Assembly (NCBI GenBank): GCA_003993805.1
Contig: RSEF01000001.1
Location: forward strand, 93,704,458-93,768,457
Source: Himantopus leucocephalus
Lineage: Eukaryota > Chordata > Aves > Charadriiformes > Recurvirostridae
Direction of reading: 5' to 3'
Length of the DNA: 64,000 nucleotides
Shown here in pieces: positions 13,401-28,400 of this stretch. Numbering within the stretch: the stretch's first letter is position 1; each line of letters opens with the position of its first letter. A program made the position numbers and the translations under genes. A model generated the notes under the pieces. The model saw only the letters and a program-made list of their open reading frames with translations, searched no databases and was not told the DNA's origin.

Positions 13401-16400
13401 CATTCCTTTTCCATGTCCCCAGTGTTACTGTGGTCTTTTTGGAGAAGAGCCTCTGACAATTCTCAGCTTGTATCTTTACCCCGATGTAAAAATTTATTTA
13501 ATTCCAGAGTTTTCTAAAACTGACAGGCAATGTATCATCTGCTACATTTGCCCATGTCACATCACAGCAAGGAATGGAAACCCTAAAGGAGGAAAAACAT
13601 GGCACAGGTCCTGTTGCTACCATGCCTAGCCATGCTCAGGTTTCCAGATGTTCTTGTGAGAATTTAAGGTATATTAGAAAAGAAGTTATAAGTTTCTTAA
13701 CCTGTCAACAGGAGAGAACTCCTATGATGTCTTCACTGTCAGATATGGAAGATTGTGTCTGATGTATTGCCTTTCATAGCTTTTCAACAGGTTGCGAAGT
13801 TAGACACAGAACATTTTCTGAGGCATGTGATAGCCTTTCATACCCTTCAGAAGGGTCGACAGTCAGGATTTAGCTTCAGTTGTGCAGTTCTCCTTCTGAC
13901 TCCCAGGAAGATGTAGTTCCCCTTCTCCCTGACTGGGGAAGCTATCCACTGAAGTACAGCAAAGCTGTATACAAACTAGGAAATTAACAAACAAAAACTA
14001 TACTTAGTGACAATCATGACTGCATCAGGATACACACATCCAACCCAAACCTTAAAAGCACAGAAATAAAGAGGGGAAAGACTGCTGTATTCCACCACAC
14101 TTTTCTGTTGCCTAGGCACTGTTGATAACACACTCTGAAAGGCTTTCACTTCCACCTTTGGTGGGGAAAAAAAACCCAAACCTCCTGTGCTTTAACATTA
14201 GCTACAAAACAAAGTTCAGCACCTACTTTCACACATTTCATGCATGTTATATTACCTTAACACTAGATTTGTTTACTTGATTGTGTTTAAGTGTATATCT
14301 AATGGTGATAGGCCGCTGTATTATCTTTTAGAAATGGCAGTGAAAGCCTTTGGAGTGTGCTACCAAACAGCATTGTAGGCAGTACGAAAGTGGAAATGAA
14401 TATAGAAGTCCTTCCCTCTAACTTTGTATTTCTACACTTTAGAGCGGGTGGATGGAGGGAGTGTAACCCAATGCAATCTTAAACAACACTAAATATAGCT
14501 CTGTCTGTTAATATTGGTTAGGTAAAATACCTATTAGATTTACCAAAATAGTTCATTTTCTTCTTGGCGTGCAAAGAGACTGCTAGATTATGGCTTGAGC
14601 ATTACCCGAAGTTTCCATAGTATTCTAACATCCCAACTGCTCTGGAGCAACAACGCACTAGTTAGATCAGCTGGTAACTTGCAATAATATGGATTACTAT
14701 GCCTGGCAGACATTTAACTTTCAGGAAAAAAAGTACCATGTGCTGAAATTACTCTTATCTGACTTCTGGCTAAAGATTGTGCATGTTCAAAATCCAATTA
14801 GTATCATAGAGACTGGAATAGATCTGGCTACAGTCTATGACCTCTAGTAGGAGCTATCCAGAAACTTGGAGGGACTGGAGAAAAAGGAAAATTGTTTAGT
14901 TCAGAGCTGCATCGAGTATTTTGGAATTCCTTCTGTAAGGAAGACCAATTCTCAAGAAGTAATGTTTAGTAATCACAATGTGAAAGTAATTTAGAGTAAG
15001 AAAAAAAAACACCTCAACCCACAGATGAAATAGGTTCATCTATGAACTTAAGTTAAATCGGGTATTCTTCCCAGATGGGCATTATCCTTTGACCCCACAG
15101 CTACTGAAAACAGACCAGGCTTTATTCTCCATTTGAGCATATGACCGTATTCCAACTTCAGAAATTATTTTTAAGTGTTTTTCAGCTGGAATGTTTACAA
15201 TGATTTTGACATTGAGTAGGAGTTGTCTGAAGTAGTATCTCGGAGAAGGAGTTTTCTGAGAAAAGCAGACATATCAGCTCTAGAGCTAAAAGGAGGTTTC
15301 ATCACACCTTGTATCTCACATGACATTCTCTAGGTTGAGGCTAGAAACTAAAGAATTGGAGCCTTTCTGGAATTTGTTACACATCTGTAATGAATTTGCC
15401 TTTCAACACATAGTAATAATTGCAATTACACCTGCAATTGCTAATTTTACTTTCAAGAAACAATGGTCTTGAGATCTCCAATCAACATGTTGTAAACATT
15501 CCCCAGTGTCCTTTACTTCACAACTTTCCTCTAACGGGCCTCCTTCTGCAGTTCAAAAAAGCTAAGCCCCATGATGGACGTGATTTGCAATATGTCATAA
15601 TTACCAGGGTAATCTCCTGCTCAGAATCGGAAACACTATCTTTTAATCTCATTTTTATAACTGCCAATATAGATTAAATTGTGTATGCACTTAGGACAGT
15701 CAGTGTTCAACTATGTGTGTGCTCGGAGTTTGAAGGCAGCTCAATTACTCTGAATGAGGCCTCAGGGATTCTTAAATGAACTATAGCTTTCACTTTTGAG
15801 AAGCTGCTTCTCACATTTTTTCCCTGGACTTGAGTAACTCATCAACATGCTTCCAACCTTTTCTGCAACATATCATAAGGCAGTTGCTTTAAGCTGGATT
15901 ATTTAAGATCTACGTGTATTTTGGTGATTTGGTTGATGCTGTGTTTTCTTCCTCTTGCAAAAATCCCAAGAAAGCAAGCTTCTACCCACACAACCACAAC
16001 AACTATTTTTCTATGCAGAGTTAAGGCGTTTTTTTGTACTTCTAAAGAATCACCTCTAGAAATGAAGGTGCGATAATTTCCCTCTCCCTGCCTTCCCACC
16101 TCACCTTTCCAAGTAACAAAGCAATTTTAATCTCTTTTCAGTAGAGAGGAGGCTGATCTAAACTGGTGATAAGACACCCCAAAGCCTTTAAAAACTACTA
16201 AACACACACATGCATAGATGTATCCAGCAATTTTGTTTAGCTAGATTATGCAAATTTTGTTTTAACAGAGGAGAGATTTTATCCTTGCATGTTTTCAAAT
16301 AAAGATGTGACAACCGTTTAGAAGACAGAGGGTATAGCTTAGACTCTCCACCTAAAGCCTTACTTTTACATGTCCGAGTAGTGGATACCAGGTGTAAGAA

Positions 16401-19400
16401 CACTGTGCAAACAAGGACAGGCACTAACTTCTTCACTTGACCAGGATGACATGGTACAGTGAATACTTATGTAGAAGTCAGAGAAGTGAATACACTACTG
16501 AAAGAGCTTCTGGTGCACTAGAATTTAAGTTACCTCTAGGACTCTTCACAATGGTATCTTCAGTAGATCAAGAATATGAAAACAGAGATCCTGAAGTTTT
16601 GAAAAAAAATGCTCTAATAACAAACTTGAATTTCTATTGACACTTCTGATACTTATTTCTTTATGGAATGACTTGTACGGATATCTGATTTTCTCAAGCT
16701 CTTCTTTTTCTTAAGTCTGCAACGTTCCTATATGATTGTGCATCCTGGAGCAACTGTCTGATAGACTTGGGAAAAACCACAAAGTTAAGAAAATGTATTG
16801 GGCTGGACTGTTCCCCAGAAAATACTCTTAGACTTCCCACGAAAAGCAGATATGGCCTTCTAGAGAGAAAATACTGCCCCTCCCTGTTTCTATGGTGGTA
16901 TTAGTATGGACAGAGCAGCCAAAAGATTCCTCACCACAAGTAAAGGCAAACACATTTTTACCTTAGTACAAGCAGTAGTAACTACTTCCTGTGCACCGCT
17001 AATTGCACAGCAATTATAATTGCTGACGCAGGAAAAAACAGTGGTACAGTTGCTGATTTTACACAGCACCTTTTGTTAGAAATTCAACTAATCCACGGAT
17101 TAACACATAAGCCACAATAAAGGCAGAATCAAAATTCTGGGAGCTCTACCAAGGTTAGATTCAGTGACCATATCATTCCCTCTATCTGACAAAAACATGA
17201 TCTTGGGTGGTAAAAGTAAAATCTTGACAGAGAAAGATGGAGCAAATACAACTGTAAGAGATTTCTTTGCTCACAGTTCCACTTCCATCTTAGTTATATC
17301 CTTACTTTCCACCTTCGTAAATTCTGTTTTCTTGCCTACTCATTTTCTAACATAAGCATCTCTGAAGTTAGGTAAGCATTCATTCATAATTCCAGGAAGC
17401 TTAGCAGAGACTGTGAGTTACCTTCCACAAAACTTTATTTCCTATGCTTTCCGAGATGAAGATGAAGACCTCATTCAAGGTATTAAGACTTTACGCTGCC
17501 TCTTCAGCAGCTGAATGTTCTTTGTAAGGGAGAATGTATAAGCAAAAGATTTTGCAAGTGCCACCTGCAAAGGATAATATACTTTTTCCTCAGGAGAAAC
17601 ATGCAGCTTTTTTGACAATCTCCTGCAAATCTTCTTCAAAAAGAGAATTCCATCCCTTGGGTGAAAAGGATTAACCACTTCATGCTCATTCTGATCATAC
17701 AGAATGAATAATCCAGAGCCATCAGATAGAAGACTAGGAAGTGTCAGGCTCCCTTCCAAGGAAAAGGATATGGAAGAAAAGAAGTACTCCTTGGCCACTT
17801 TTGCCAATGTATTATGTGATTTAGTTTACTTTCTGTGTGAACATGCATTGCTTCTGCCTGGTTACTAATGACTGAGACAAATATTTCTAATGCTTAATAT
17901 TTCTGCTATTTATTTCTGTTCCTCACAGAATAGGTATCTCCAACTGAACTTCCACACATCCTCTGCAATCTCTGAAAATACTCGCTGCATCCAGTGAGGG
18001 AGAAGAGCACTGAGAAATGTAACTTCAGAAGAATTAAATTTATATGAGGAGACTTTCATTCCACTGCCTTGATGGGAACCTTGCATATTTATCAGACCAA
18101 GCCTGGTTTCACTATAATCTGTTTTCCTCTGAGGAAGAGATGGTCAATCTCTCATTTGTATCATCTGGAGACAAGTCCTGGCACTCCTTCCTGATGGCTG
18201 ACGCTAAGTCCAGACTCAGAACAAAGATGAGGTCTTTTGGAGGCCTAATTGTAAAGACTGACACAAGGAAGCGAGACTTTCATTTGCTTTGTGTACTATC
18301 ACTTAACATGAATGGATTACAAAATTTGGTATGATCAGGAAGGATGAATCCCAACACAAAAAGTTAGATACTTTTATCTACTTTAGATACATTATTGTTC
18401 AGTTTAATAAAAAGAAACTTTAGGTTTGGCTAACACAACTGCCTGTATCAGGAATTCTAAGAGAATATAAACAGGAATAAAGAAAGTATTTCACAATGTA
18501 GGTGTCCATATCCGGTGGTGAAATTAAGAAACTTGTAAAGTTATTTGATTCTCAAAGTTTGTAGCTTACTCCTTTCTTACTTAAGAATTTCTGTATCTTA
18601 GTGATTGTCAAAGGCATGAAGCAAATGATTTAAAATAAGGTTTTCTTGAACTTAGCCTCATTTTGTCATTCTCCAGCATGACCGCCTCTTCCCTCCTTAT
18701 AATGTATAGCTGCTTATAAAATTAAATAATTTTCATTTGAATTTGAGAGATGACTGGGCCATTGAAGTATTTTAATTATCCACAGAGCCTATAATATACT
18801 TCTGCATATATATAATTATATATCTGTGACTGTGTATACACACAAATATGCACTTTATACACAAAAAAAGTGTGTTCTCTGCTGTGTGTTTCTTCTAGCC
18901 TGAAAGACAAAGATTATTGACCATAGCTGAAAAGGTTACCTGGATCTGGGCTCTGTTTCCAGCTGTTATATTAGATATTGTCCAGCATGCTTCCTTTTTG
19001 ATAGATTCTTTTGGGCTGCTTAGCAAGTGCAGTAAACTCTGCAGGGCTGAACAATTCAGAATTACCTGAATACAAAAGAAAAAAAATTAAAAAAAACCCC
19101 ACAACTTAGAGAAGTTTAGAATAAAGAATCACAGGAACGAGGAATAGAATGTCTTCAAAAATCTGTAAATCATATCCCATCAGATGATCCCAAGAAGTCA
19201 AGGAAAAAAAAACAAACAACAAAACCTCAAAACAAAACAAAAAAAACAACAGAGCAAGAACTAAGAAATAAAGATTTGTATTTTATATGCAGGAAAGCTA
19301 ATGAGCAGAACAACTGAGATAAGAGATCATGCCTTCATCATGATTTCAGTGTGACCTGAACACAAAAAAATACTAAGCCCATTACAACCAAACAAAAAAA

Positions 19401-22400
19401 AAAGATGATGGTATTTTCCTCTATTGTTGTTTTTTATATTTTTATATACTTGGAAAGTCCAACTACTTGTGCTTTCTGCATCAGCTGGCGCAGTGTGGGA
19501 GACTATTGCCAGTGTTGTGTCCAATAACACTATGAATGGGCAATTGTTATTAAAAAGTTGTTAAAAATTGCAACCGTACAGAGCAGAAAAGTTGCAGGAA
19601 ATCTGTATTTCCAAAATAAAGATTTTAAGTGCTTAAAGTAAAAGAGAAAATGCCCCAGAACAGGTATGCTACAAGACAGAATACTTGATTATGTAATGTT
19701 TGATAGCGAAGGGCTTTTTGACCCTCTGAAAGGGCATAACAAGATTCAATGACTGAAAAATTAAAGTGGTTTGGTTTTGTTTTTTTTAATTGCAACTTCT
19801 TACAAGTAAATAAAAAATTGGAACAGCCTACTGAGCAGGATGGTAGTTTTGCCTTGTATGGCCAAAGCAGGCAGCTTAGAAAGACAGTATGGTACAGAAT
19901 TTTATGAGAAATTTTTTAGTCTGTTTGTGGAGGTCAAAAGGATGAGAGAGTCAAAATGAATCATGGTGATGACTGTTGATCTTGGAATATGAATTCCCTT
20001 GCTCATCTCTCTCCCCCTCTCTCTGACTCCACACAAACTCCCAAAACCATTCCATTCCAAATTAAGAGGCAAGTGTTATAGTTCAGCATTTTATCAGATA
20101 TCTACTGGGACAAGAAAGATTTAGTTTTTTCCTCACACATACTGTCTATGGTTTTGGCCACCTCCAAGCACTGGCAATTGTTAACTGTTGGAAATGAGAT
20201 CTAAAGCAAAAGCAGGTTTGTGCTCTGCAGCTGTACAGAGAAGTTTTCAGGCAACCGTCTTGTATGTTGCTCACGCATTCAGAAACATATTGACTGTTAA
20301 ATCTGAGCTCTTACTTCTCCCTCGCACACCTGATTAAGGATTTTTATATGCTCTCTGGACCCCTTTTTAGCAGACAGCACAATCTGCAGGCAGGACTATC
20401 AAAGTATCATACTTCAGCTCTCTAGAGTGTAAGGAATGCTTACGGTATGCTCCTCTTAAAAAAACTGTCTGCAACAAAAACGTTTAACCATTTTCTTGAA
20501 TTGAAATCTAAGATTTATGCAGTATTTAATGACCTGCATTACATGCAATTTAGTGATCCCTTGTGGTTTTATTTTTAATGAAACTATGAAATCACAAGAT
20601 GCACCTCATTCTTATGACTGATCCGCAAAACAAAAGCCACGGAGAAAATACAAGAGAATCTAGGCAATTCAGCTACAGAAAATAGTGTAACAATCAAAAA
20701 AAAAAATCACATTAACCTCCTCGAGCACTAGTGATAAGATATTCAGTGTCCTGTTGCTGATAACTCATCTTTGTCTCTAATCTCATTGCCACAGAACTAC
20801 AGAATTCCAAAGGATACATTTATACAAACCAAAAAATAAGCATCGAAAGAAGCCACAAGATTAGGAGTCTCGATTTTAACTTCAGCATAATTTTTGGTAT
20901 ATTCACCATAGACTGTCAACAGCGTCAAATGTGACAGGACCCTTCAGTGGCCCTACCATGAGACATCATTCAGTATAAAAGTCAGCCTAAGAGGCAGACT
21001 TGCTTTCAACAAACCAGCACAGAAAAGCTTGAAGGGTATTGCACAGCTATATACAAATCCCAGGCACAGCTATATAAGAACCGCCAGCAGTTCAGCGCTG
21101 AACAGAAAAACCATGAAAACCACCACACGTTGTAAGGCAACTAGTGTCATCAATCCTTCACTTTCAAACCTCAAAAGGGACAAGAGGAGGTGCTTGTGAA
21201 TTTATATAAACCATAAAATAAGCATTGAAAGAAGCTTCAAGGTTAGCAACCTGCTTTTTAACTTCAGCATAATTTACATGGAGGAAGTAATTTAATGCTT
21301 TGAATGGGGAATCATACCACAACTAACAGAAAGATGAACTGCAGTACACCATAAGAGAAAGTCAGTCCATACCTGGGTCTGGATATCATCTCCTGTGACG
21401 ATGTTCCCAACAGCTCGTAAGGCAGGAGATACAACTTTGTAGTCGTTGTGCCTAAAATTACCAAGGAAAGTGTTAACCATCCTGAAGCATCTCCATCTTT
21501 ACATCCTCAAGGAAGGAACATCCATCAGCCAGGGAAAAACTTCCCTGCTAAACCTGACTTAACTCTATCTGAATCAAAACACACTTTGGTTTTAAACTAA
21601 TGGTAAGTCTTTCTAGGATTTCTAAATATTTAGGCCTTTAGATATCATTCAGCAGCATAAAAATAAAATATGAGATGAAAAGAATACAAGTACTTCAGAG
21701 TATAGGCATCCTTGGAAGGGAAAAAATACTCAGTTTTAGCTACAAAAACACACTTAATGTAGCACGCACAAAGGCAGAGAATGAGACAGAGGAACACTGA
21801 TAGAAGCTGCGTGTTTAACTCAACTATGTCCCCATACAGCTGTTTGATCATCTTCTGTCATCATATGTATCGCCCCTGCGCTGCATCCCCCCAACATCAT
21901 TGTTAAATCAGGATTGGAATAGGAAGAGTGAAGGAATTTTTTTCTCGATTGAAAACACTTAGGTAATATATTCTATTCATTAATCCAGCATCAGACTTCC
22001 TTTAATCTTAAAAGCTTTAGTACTCTTTTTTAATTTACATTGCTGAAAAACGTTATTTCTTGTTCTTTGGTAACTGAACGCTCCACATCCTTCCCTTAGA
22101 CCTGAAGAAATGGCTCTGAACAAGGCCAGTGTCTCTGACTCCAAATCCCACAGCTACACTTTACTGACCAAAGTATGCATATACTCTTCTACAGTAAGGG
22201 TTCAGGAAATTATTTACATTTCAAGTCCCTGTTACTGTCAGTTCTACTAAGTTTTAATGTTTCGTACACTCCTATCTTTGATATCCTTTGGCAATTTAAT
22301 TGGTAGGTAATTATAACATGGACCTCAATGGCACAGGGAAAATTCCAGTATATATTATCGATTTTACAAAAATGCAGCTGTTAGATGCAGGAAAAAAATA

Positions 22401-25400
22401 TCTTAAGAAATAGCAAAACTAGTACACGAAAAGTTCCATTGTTTCTGTTACACATGACAAATAGAGAAGACCGAACACAGACAGGTAAAATTAAAACTCA
22501 AATCTTGCTTTTTGGAAATTACTACATTTCAAGGCATATCTAATTAAACTTCCTGTTGCTGGAACCTTGATTTTAGGGAAAAGAGCTCACAACAAATTTC
22601 TTACATCAGCAATTCCACAAGTCTTCTGCAGACTCCTGCATCAATCACAGCCTGGATTTTATCATTGGGGCCATCAGACAAATAGGACAAAGCCCAGCAG
22701 GCATCAGCTAATACATCTGTATCATTGACAAAGAGCAGCCAGGAAAGCACACTAAGACAAGGTGAAACCTGTAAGACATATTAAGAAGAGATACATACGC
22801 TGTGCAATTAAAAGGGCCACAAGGTCTATCAACACGTCAGTTAATTTTCTATGTGATGTTATAGGATTAGGCACTGGCATCTCAAGGTTCAATACTCAAG
22901 AAAATTTCAGACCTAGGCAGCACTTCTGTGCAGGGCTGTAGCTACACAAGTATAGAGAAGCAAGTCAGCACAAAAGTACTATGAGAATTCTTCAGCCTCT
23001 ACAGTACAATGTCTGTCAATTTAAATTCATACTTGTCCGCTAATATGTGCCATACTTTGCACTACAGCAGTCAAGATGTACAGTTTTTTTCTGCTGTGAG
23101 ATGGTCATCTCCAGTACAGAAACAGTAACAAAAAAGCTAGGAGGCAACAATACTAAAACAGTCATTATGTCTGCCCAAAGGACTAAACACATTCAAAAAC
23201 TTCACCTGCAAAAAGCCAATACATTATTTCAGAGAATTTCTAAACTATTTCTGCTATTTAGCTTAAGTTTCACCACCCTCATTGCTTATTTGGATACCAC
23301 CACCTCACAACACGTTTCCTTTCAAACATCTTTTACCTTGGCAAAATCAGGAGGAGGATTCTTCCCTCTGCAGAGGTTGGACAGAGCCCATACAGCATTT
23401 CGGGTCATAGTGAGACGGTTCTGTTTTGAAAGCAATCTAAAACAAACAAAAAAAAAAAAAATCCAGCCTTTGCTTTTTAAAAATCCAAGCCAGGCAACTG
23501 TGTAGGGTCAACTGCATGAATCATTAAAATAAACTTAAAATAAAAAAATATTTTAACATACACAGAGCAAAATATGCTAGAGTTTTTTTCTATAAAAATA
23601 TATCTTGAGGAAAATCATGCTTGATGGCTGGATACTAACACACATGCTAGACACATGAATCCTAGTATCCTGACAAGAACAATAACCATTACACTGAAAA
23701 TGTATTCGTTTAGTTGCTTAGATGCTGATGGGGCAGATTGACAGTTAACAGGCACAGGAATTGTGACAAAATTAAGTAGAAGGATGTGTAGGTAGTTTTG
23801 GAGAGTAGTCTCTTCACTGAACTGCATTTTTATGTCAGTCTCAGACTATCAACCCCACTTTTACACTTTTGTATGTGAACTAGTGAAGGAGAACAAAACA
23901 CCCCCAGAAAACACGCGTAACCAGGTTTAGGGTTTCCCAAATATTCAAGACCATCACATATCTCACAGCAAGCACCATTTACAGACTTTCTGTGCACACC
24001 GGCTCCACTGCTGGCATACAAGAGCCTTGCCCACTGGGTTCCTGTTAGAACACGATTCCACAGAGCACCCAAAGCAGTCTCTTCCTGCAGTTGTTAAGGG
24101 GTGGCATCCACACACCAGCTGCAGGGTTCAGCTTCTGCTCAGTAAGACACAGGAAGCCCAGCGATGTGATGAACTGCAATACTGACACCTTCATGAAATC
24201 TGCATACCAGAACTGCCCTCTCACATTAGGACTATCACACTGACCAAAGCTGCATCAGCCACTGGTATGCTGTGAGTCCCCTTAAGCAAGATCAATCCTA
24301 GTGCTGACAAAGATGTCCGTGGAGTTGTTTAATTAAAGTCCAACAGTGTGAAGCCTCTAAACAAGGTATTTTCCTGACAGCTCATAAATTACTAGCTATA
24401 GTGCTCTTTGGTCTAAGAGGAATGGAGGAAGGCAAGAGCTAGTTTTTCCACAACTATAACAACTCAGTTTCTTTCCCTTGTAGCCATCCCACACTGTACC
24501 AATGTCTTTATGAGAGCACTGGAAAACTCCACTGCTGCAAACAGCTTGCAAAGGACAGAGACTGAGTAACCCTAATTTGTTTCAGCAATAATATGGTCCT
24601 TCAGCAGAGGACCATCAAGATAGTGGACTAGAGAAATGACGCACAATGAGAGGGTTAGAGACCTGGGTATGTTCAGCCATAGAAAGAGACTGTATAAGGG
24701 GAGATCTAACTGTTGCCTACAAGTTTAATGGGTGGATACAGAAAAGAGGAAGCCAGATCCTTCTCAAAGATGCATAGTGACAGGACAAGAGACAACTGTC
24801 ACAAGGTAGAACATAGAAAATTCTGATTAGGTATCAGAACATTGTTTTTCACCATACCATGGTCAAACTCTGCAACAGGTTGTCCCAGGTGGTTATAGAA
24901 TCTACCTTTGATGTCCCAAATTTGACTGATTAAGTAATTGAGCAATCTAATCTGATCTCACCTGCTATGAAGAGAGGGTTTGTCTAGATGACCTCCAGAG
25001 GTGCCTTTCAACTTAAATTATTCTATGACTCTATAAGCCCAGACATCCACCCACTCTGTAGATAAAATAGTTCCGGCTTAGCTGCTCCTAAACATGTTTC
25101 CGTTTTAGCTCCATTACAAAATGTAGTTCAGGAGCCCCCATTAAGCCTGATTAGTCCACAATAAAAACCAGTTATTAATATTCAAGGCAAAACCCAAACT
25201 TCAGTCTTATCAAACACTCAAGCAAAATTCTGGAAAACACATTAAAACAGACTTACTGCAATAAAGGGGGGAGGATATTACAGTCCAATACATAGTCTCT
25301 GCACATAGTGCTGTCTCCAGCTATGTTGCCAAGAGCCCACACTGCCTGCAATGAAAAACAGAATAGTAATTGCTTTCATTCTCACAATTCAACCACTTCA

Positions 25401-28400
25401 GTCTATGTATTACAGTGGAAGATACTCTGTTCTCACTGTTAGATCCTGGACAATATACAAAAGGGGAATGCATTCTGGTTTGAGTATTACACATATACAC
25501 CCAAGCTCATTATATGATTCAGGAATATTTACACAGATCTAAAAGGAATACCGAAACAGCCAACATGTATGTATCCAAAGACCTCGCAGGCAGACATAAC
25601 CTTGCCCTGTCCACAATATAAGAGATGAGCTTATCTTCTCAGGCTTAGTAACACACTAATTCTACACTCCTCCTGGTTTAGAGCTGGTTCAAGTCCAGAT
25701 GGCTCATAGCACAGGTCAAGCAAGTCTGTATCTACCCAAAAATATTTCTGTAGAACAGCCCATATTAGTATTTCCTAAGAAGCCATAAAAGCATGCGTTG
25801 TTTATGCAGTCATATTAAGAACACTGACACCAAGATAGACGAAAATGAGACTCTAAATGCAAGATAAACCAATATTCAGAATCAAAGAGCTCAGATGGGC
25901 ATTTGCATATATTCTTTAACAGAAAACTATACTGACAGAGCTGGTATTGCCTATCAGACATATGCATGACAAAATGCAAGGACAGGTATCTTCTCCCTTC
26001 GATGTCAGTACTACTGTAACCCTTCATTTTGAGAATAAATGACCCAAAATACCAGAAAATAATTAAAGAAGCATGAAATCCATCTTCTGTCATATGATGA
26101 GAATGAAAGATTTGATTTGTTTTGACTTATATGTTTGGGTCAAGTGGTGTTTTTGATATTACTGTCCATTAGTATGAGAGCTATAACTGAAAAAAAAAAT
26201 TAAAAGTAAGTCTATACAAAGTAAATATGTCATTTTATTAATTCCATGTGATTTACGGACAACATTTTGTCACACAAAAGAGCATATGAAACTCTTTAGT
26301 TTGCTCTTAAGTTAGCAGAGGGCTAAATGTCATATCAAATAGATACCTGTATCTGCTTACCAAGTAAGACCCATACAATGTCTACACAACACTGGAAATA
26401 CTTCCAACACTGCACATAAAGGACAAAAGCAATCCTATTTATCATGGACAGCAGCTGAACGTCCTCCCTAAATTTCTCCTCAGTTGAAGACTATGTATTT
26501 ATTTTCAGTAAAATGAATAACAGTGCATAACTATTTCTCCAACTGAAAATATCTAAGTTCCCCATACAAAACTAAATGTATTTTTCTCTCTGTATCTCTA
26601 CTTGAAATAAATTACTCCTCTAAAAAAATTGACAGAATAAGCCAAATTTGTTACCTACAGGAAATTCTCAGATAATCTGAAATAAGTTTGTTTATTCATT
26701 ATCAACAGGAAGTCAATTGATTTGTTACATTAGATTTCTACTGTGCTATGTTTTTTAAAGGTGGCAAAAAACTGTTAGTTTTTTAAAGGATGTTTTTTAA
26801 TCTCCTCCAATCACTCTACAGGGCCCAAAACACTCATAAATATCTACAAAATGAATACAGTTAAAACCAGATAACAAAATATATATACAAAATGTAGATA
26901 CAGAGGTCAGCTTGCCAGACACAAAATAAAAACTCTCCTCCCCTGTACCAATATTACCAATAACACCATAAATAGATCAAGCAATAGATCAAAAACCCCT
27001 AAACTACAAGCTGTTAAGAGACTAGAAGACTATTCTGGGGAAGGATTAGTTTGTTCTGTTCTGCTACTGTCTTCCAGGCTCCCGCTGTCACCCACAGTCA
27101 GAGAGAGGGCACCAGACTATAGTGACCTTTGCTGTGAAACAGCACAGCAATTATTATTCTGTGGTGTCCCCTTTAAATTGATCTACATCAACAAAACTTA
27201 TTTTTCCTTCCCATTCTTATTATTTTACAACTGTTGTGACAACAGTTTGCCTGAAATAAAAGTATAACCTTGGGTCTGGCAGCCTCACGGTCTCAAGACG
27301 GAGGAGGTGGCTACTGGAAAAATTTAGCTTAAGAGAGAACATACGCCAGCTCCTGCAAAATGTAATTTGTATTAGAACTCTAAGAGGCCGTCCTCATTGC
27401 TCGCTGCAATGCTTGTATTTCTGCAGCAGTGAAAAGCATGAGAAAAGAATCAAAGATTTCATCCGGTTCTAAATAAACTTTTTGACCATTTAAAAATGTT
27501 TAGGGGGGGAAGTTAGAATTTATAATAATTTCCTTTTATTGAACATGTGGGTATCTTTGTATGAAGACAGGATCTCCTTGCCTGGACACCCTTACACATG
27601 TTAAAACGCCCCTGGAAGCTGTATTTCACTTGTCTGTGGACTTCGTTTCTGCCATTATAGTAATATCTATTTTTAGGGTCGACAACGGTGATAATCACTT
27701 AATCCAGGAATCCATTCTGACCCTGAATGACAGACTGGCTTTGCAACAGCAAATCTCACATCAAAAAATCTGACCAGAGAAGTCAAATAGCATCTCTACA
27801 GCTTTCCCACTCTTGATTTTTTTACCGCAAGAGAAGTCTGGTATCACAGGATGTGGTAAGCAAGGATATTGCAAGAAATCCTTGTGATGCTAATGACTGA
27901 TAGTACACAAGATGCAGAGAAATTTAAATATCTTTGAAAAATATGCACAGTTTCATTCAACAAGAAAGATGTCTTTCCTTAAGGAATTATTTCAGCTCTT
28001 CAGATAAGTGAGGAATGTAAGTCAAAGCTCATTTAAATTCTTCTTCTCAGACACTGCTATAAATACAAAGCTTCATCATGGCTCCCACATAGGACGTGTG
28101 AACAATGACACATGTCTTCAGAGTTTGGCTGAATAATGTTCAATGATTTCCAATGCTTCTTTTGTGCACTCCTCAAGATGCAAATGGCTTGCTTGCTGTA
28201 ACATTTCGGCTTCATTCTACACATCCCATATATTTTTATCTTCTTTTCTGGATAGTTGCAGAGGTAAAAGGATATTTAATCCCAGTAAGTTTCAGAGTTT
28301 ATTAAATCAAAAAATACTTGACCTTAAAAAAAAAAAACTCAATTTCAGTACTTTCCGATATCCACATGCAGACCTGAAGATGAAAAGAACTCCTAATTTT

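Larger units (their letters stand above)
7005..18939. other. KPNA1 intron between coding exons 10 and 11 (11.9 kb)
   Basis: It holds the G-rich tandem repeat at 8.64-9.53 kb, a C12/T10 tract near 11.7 kb, and a possible coding relic at 17.47-18.31 kb. The rest is AT-rich intronic DNA in which nothing else was recognised. Confidence 0.9.

Noticed and set aside
19120..19215. Possible CR1 fragment starting agaatcacaggaacg
   Set aside because: Only the first few bases resemble the CR1 end, and the following landmarks are missing.
23047..23505. 152-codon plus-strand open frame
   Set aside because: It runs antisense across KPNA1 coding exon 7 and its splice sites and ends in a Lys run from an A tract. 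It has no recognisable domain.
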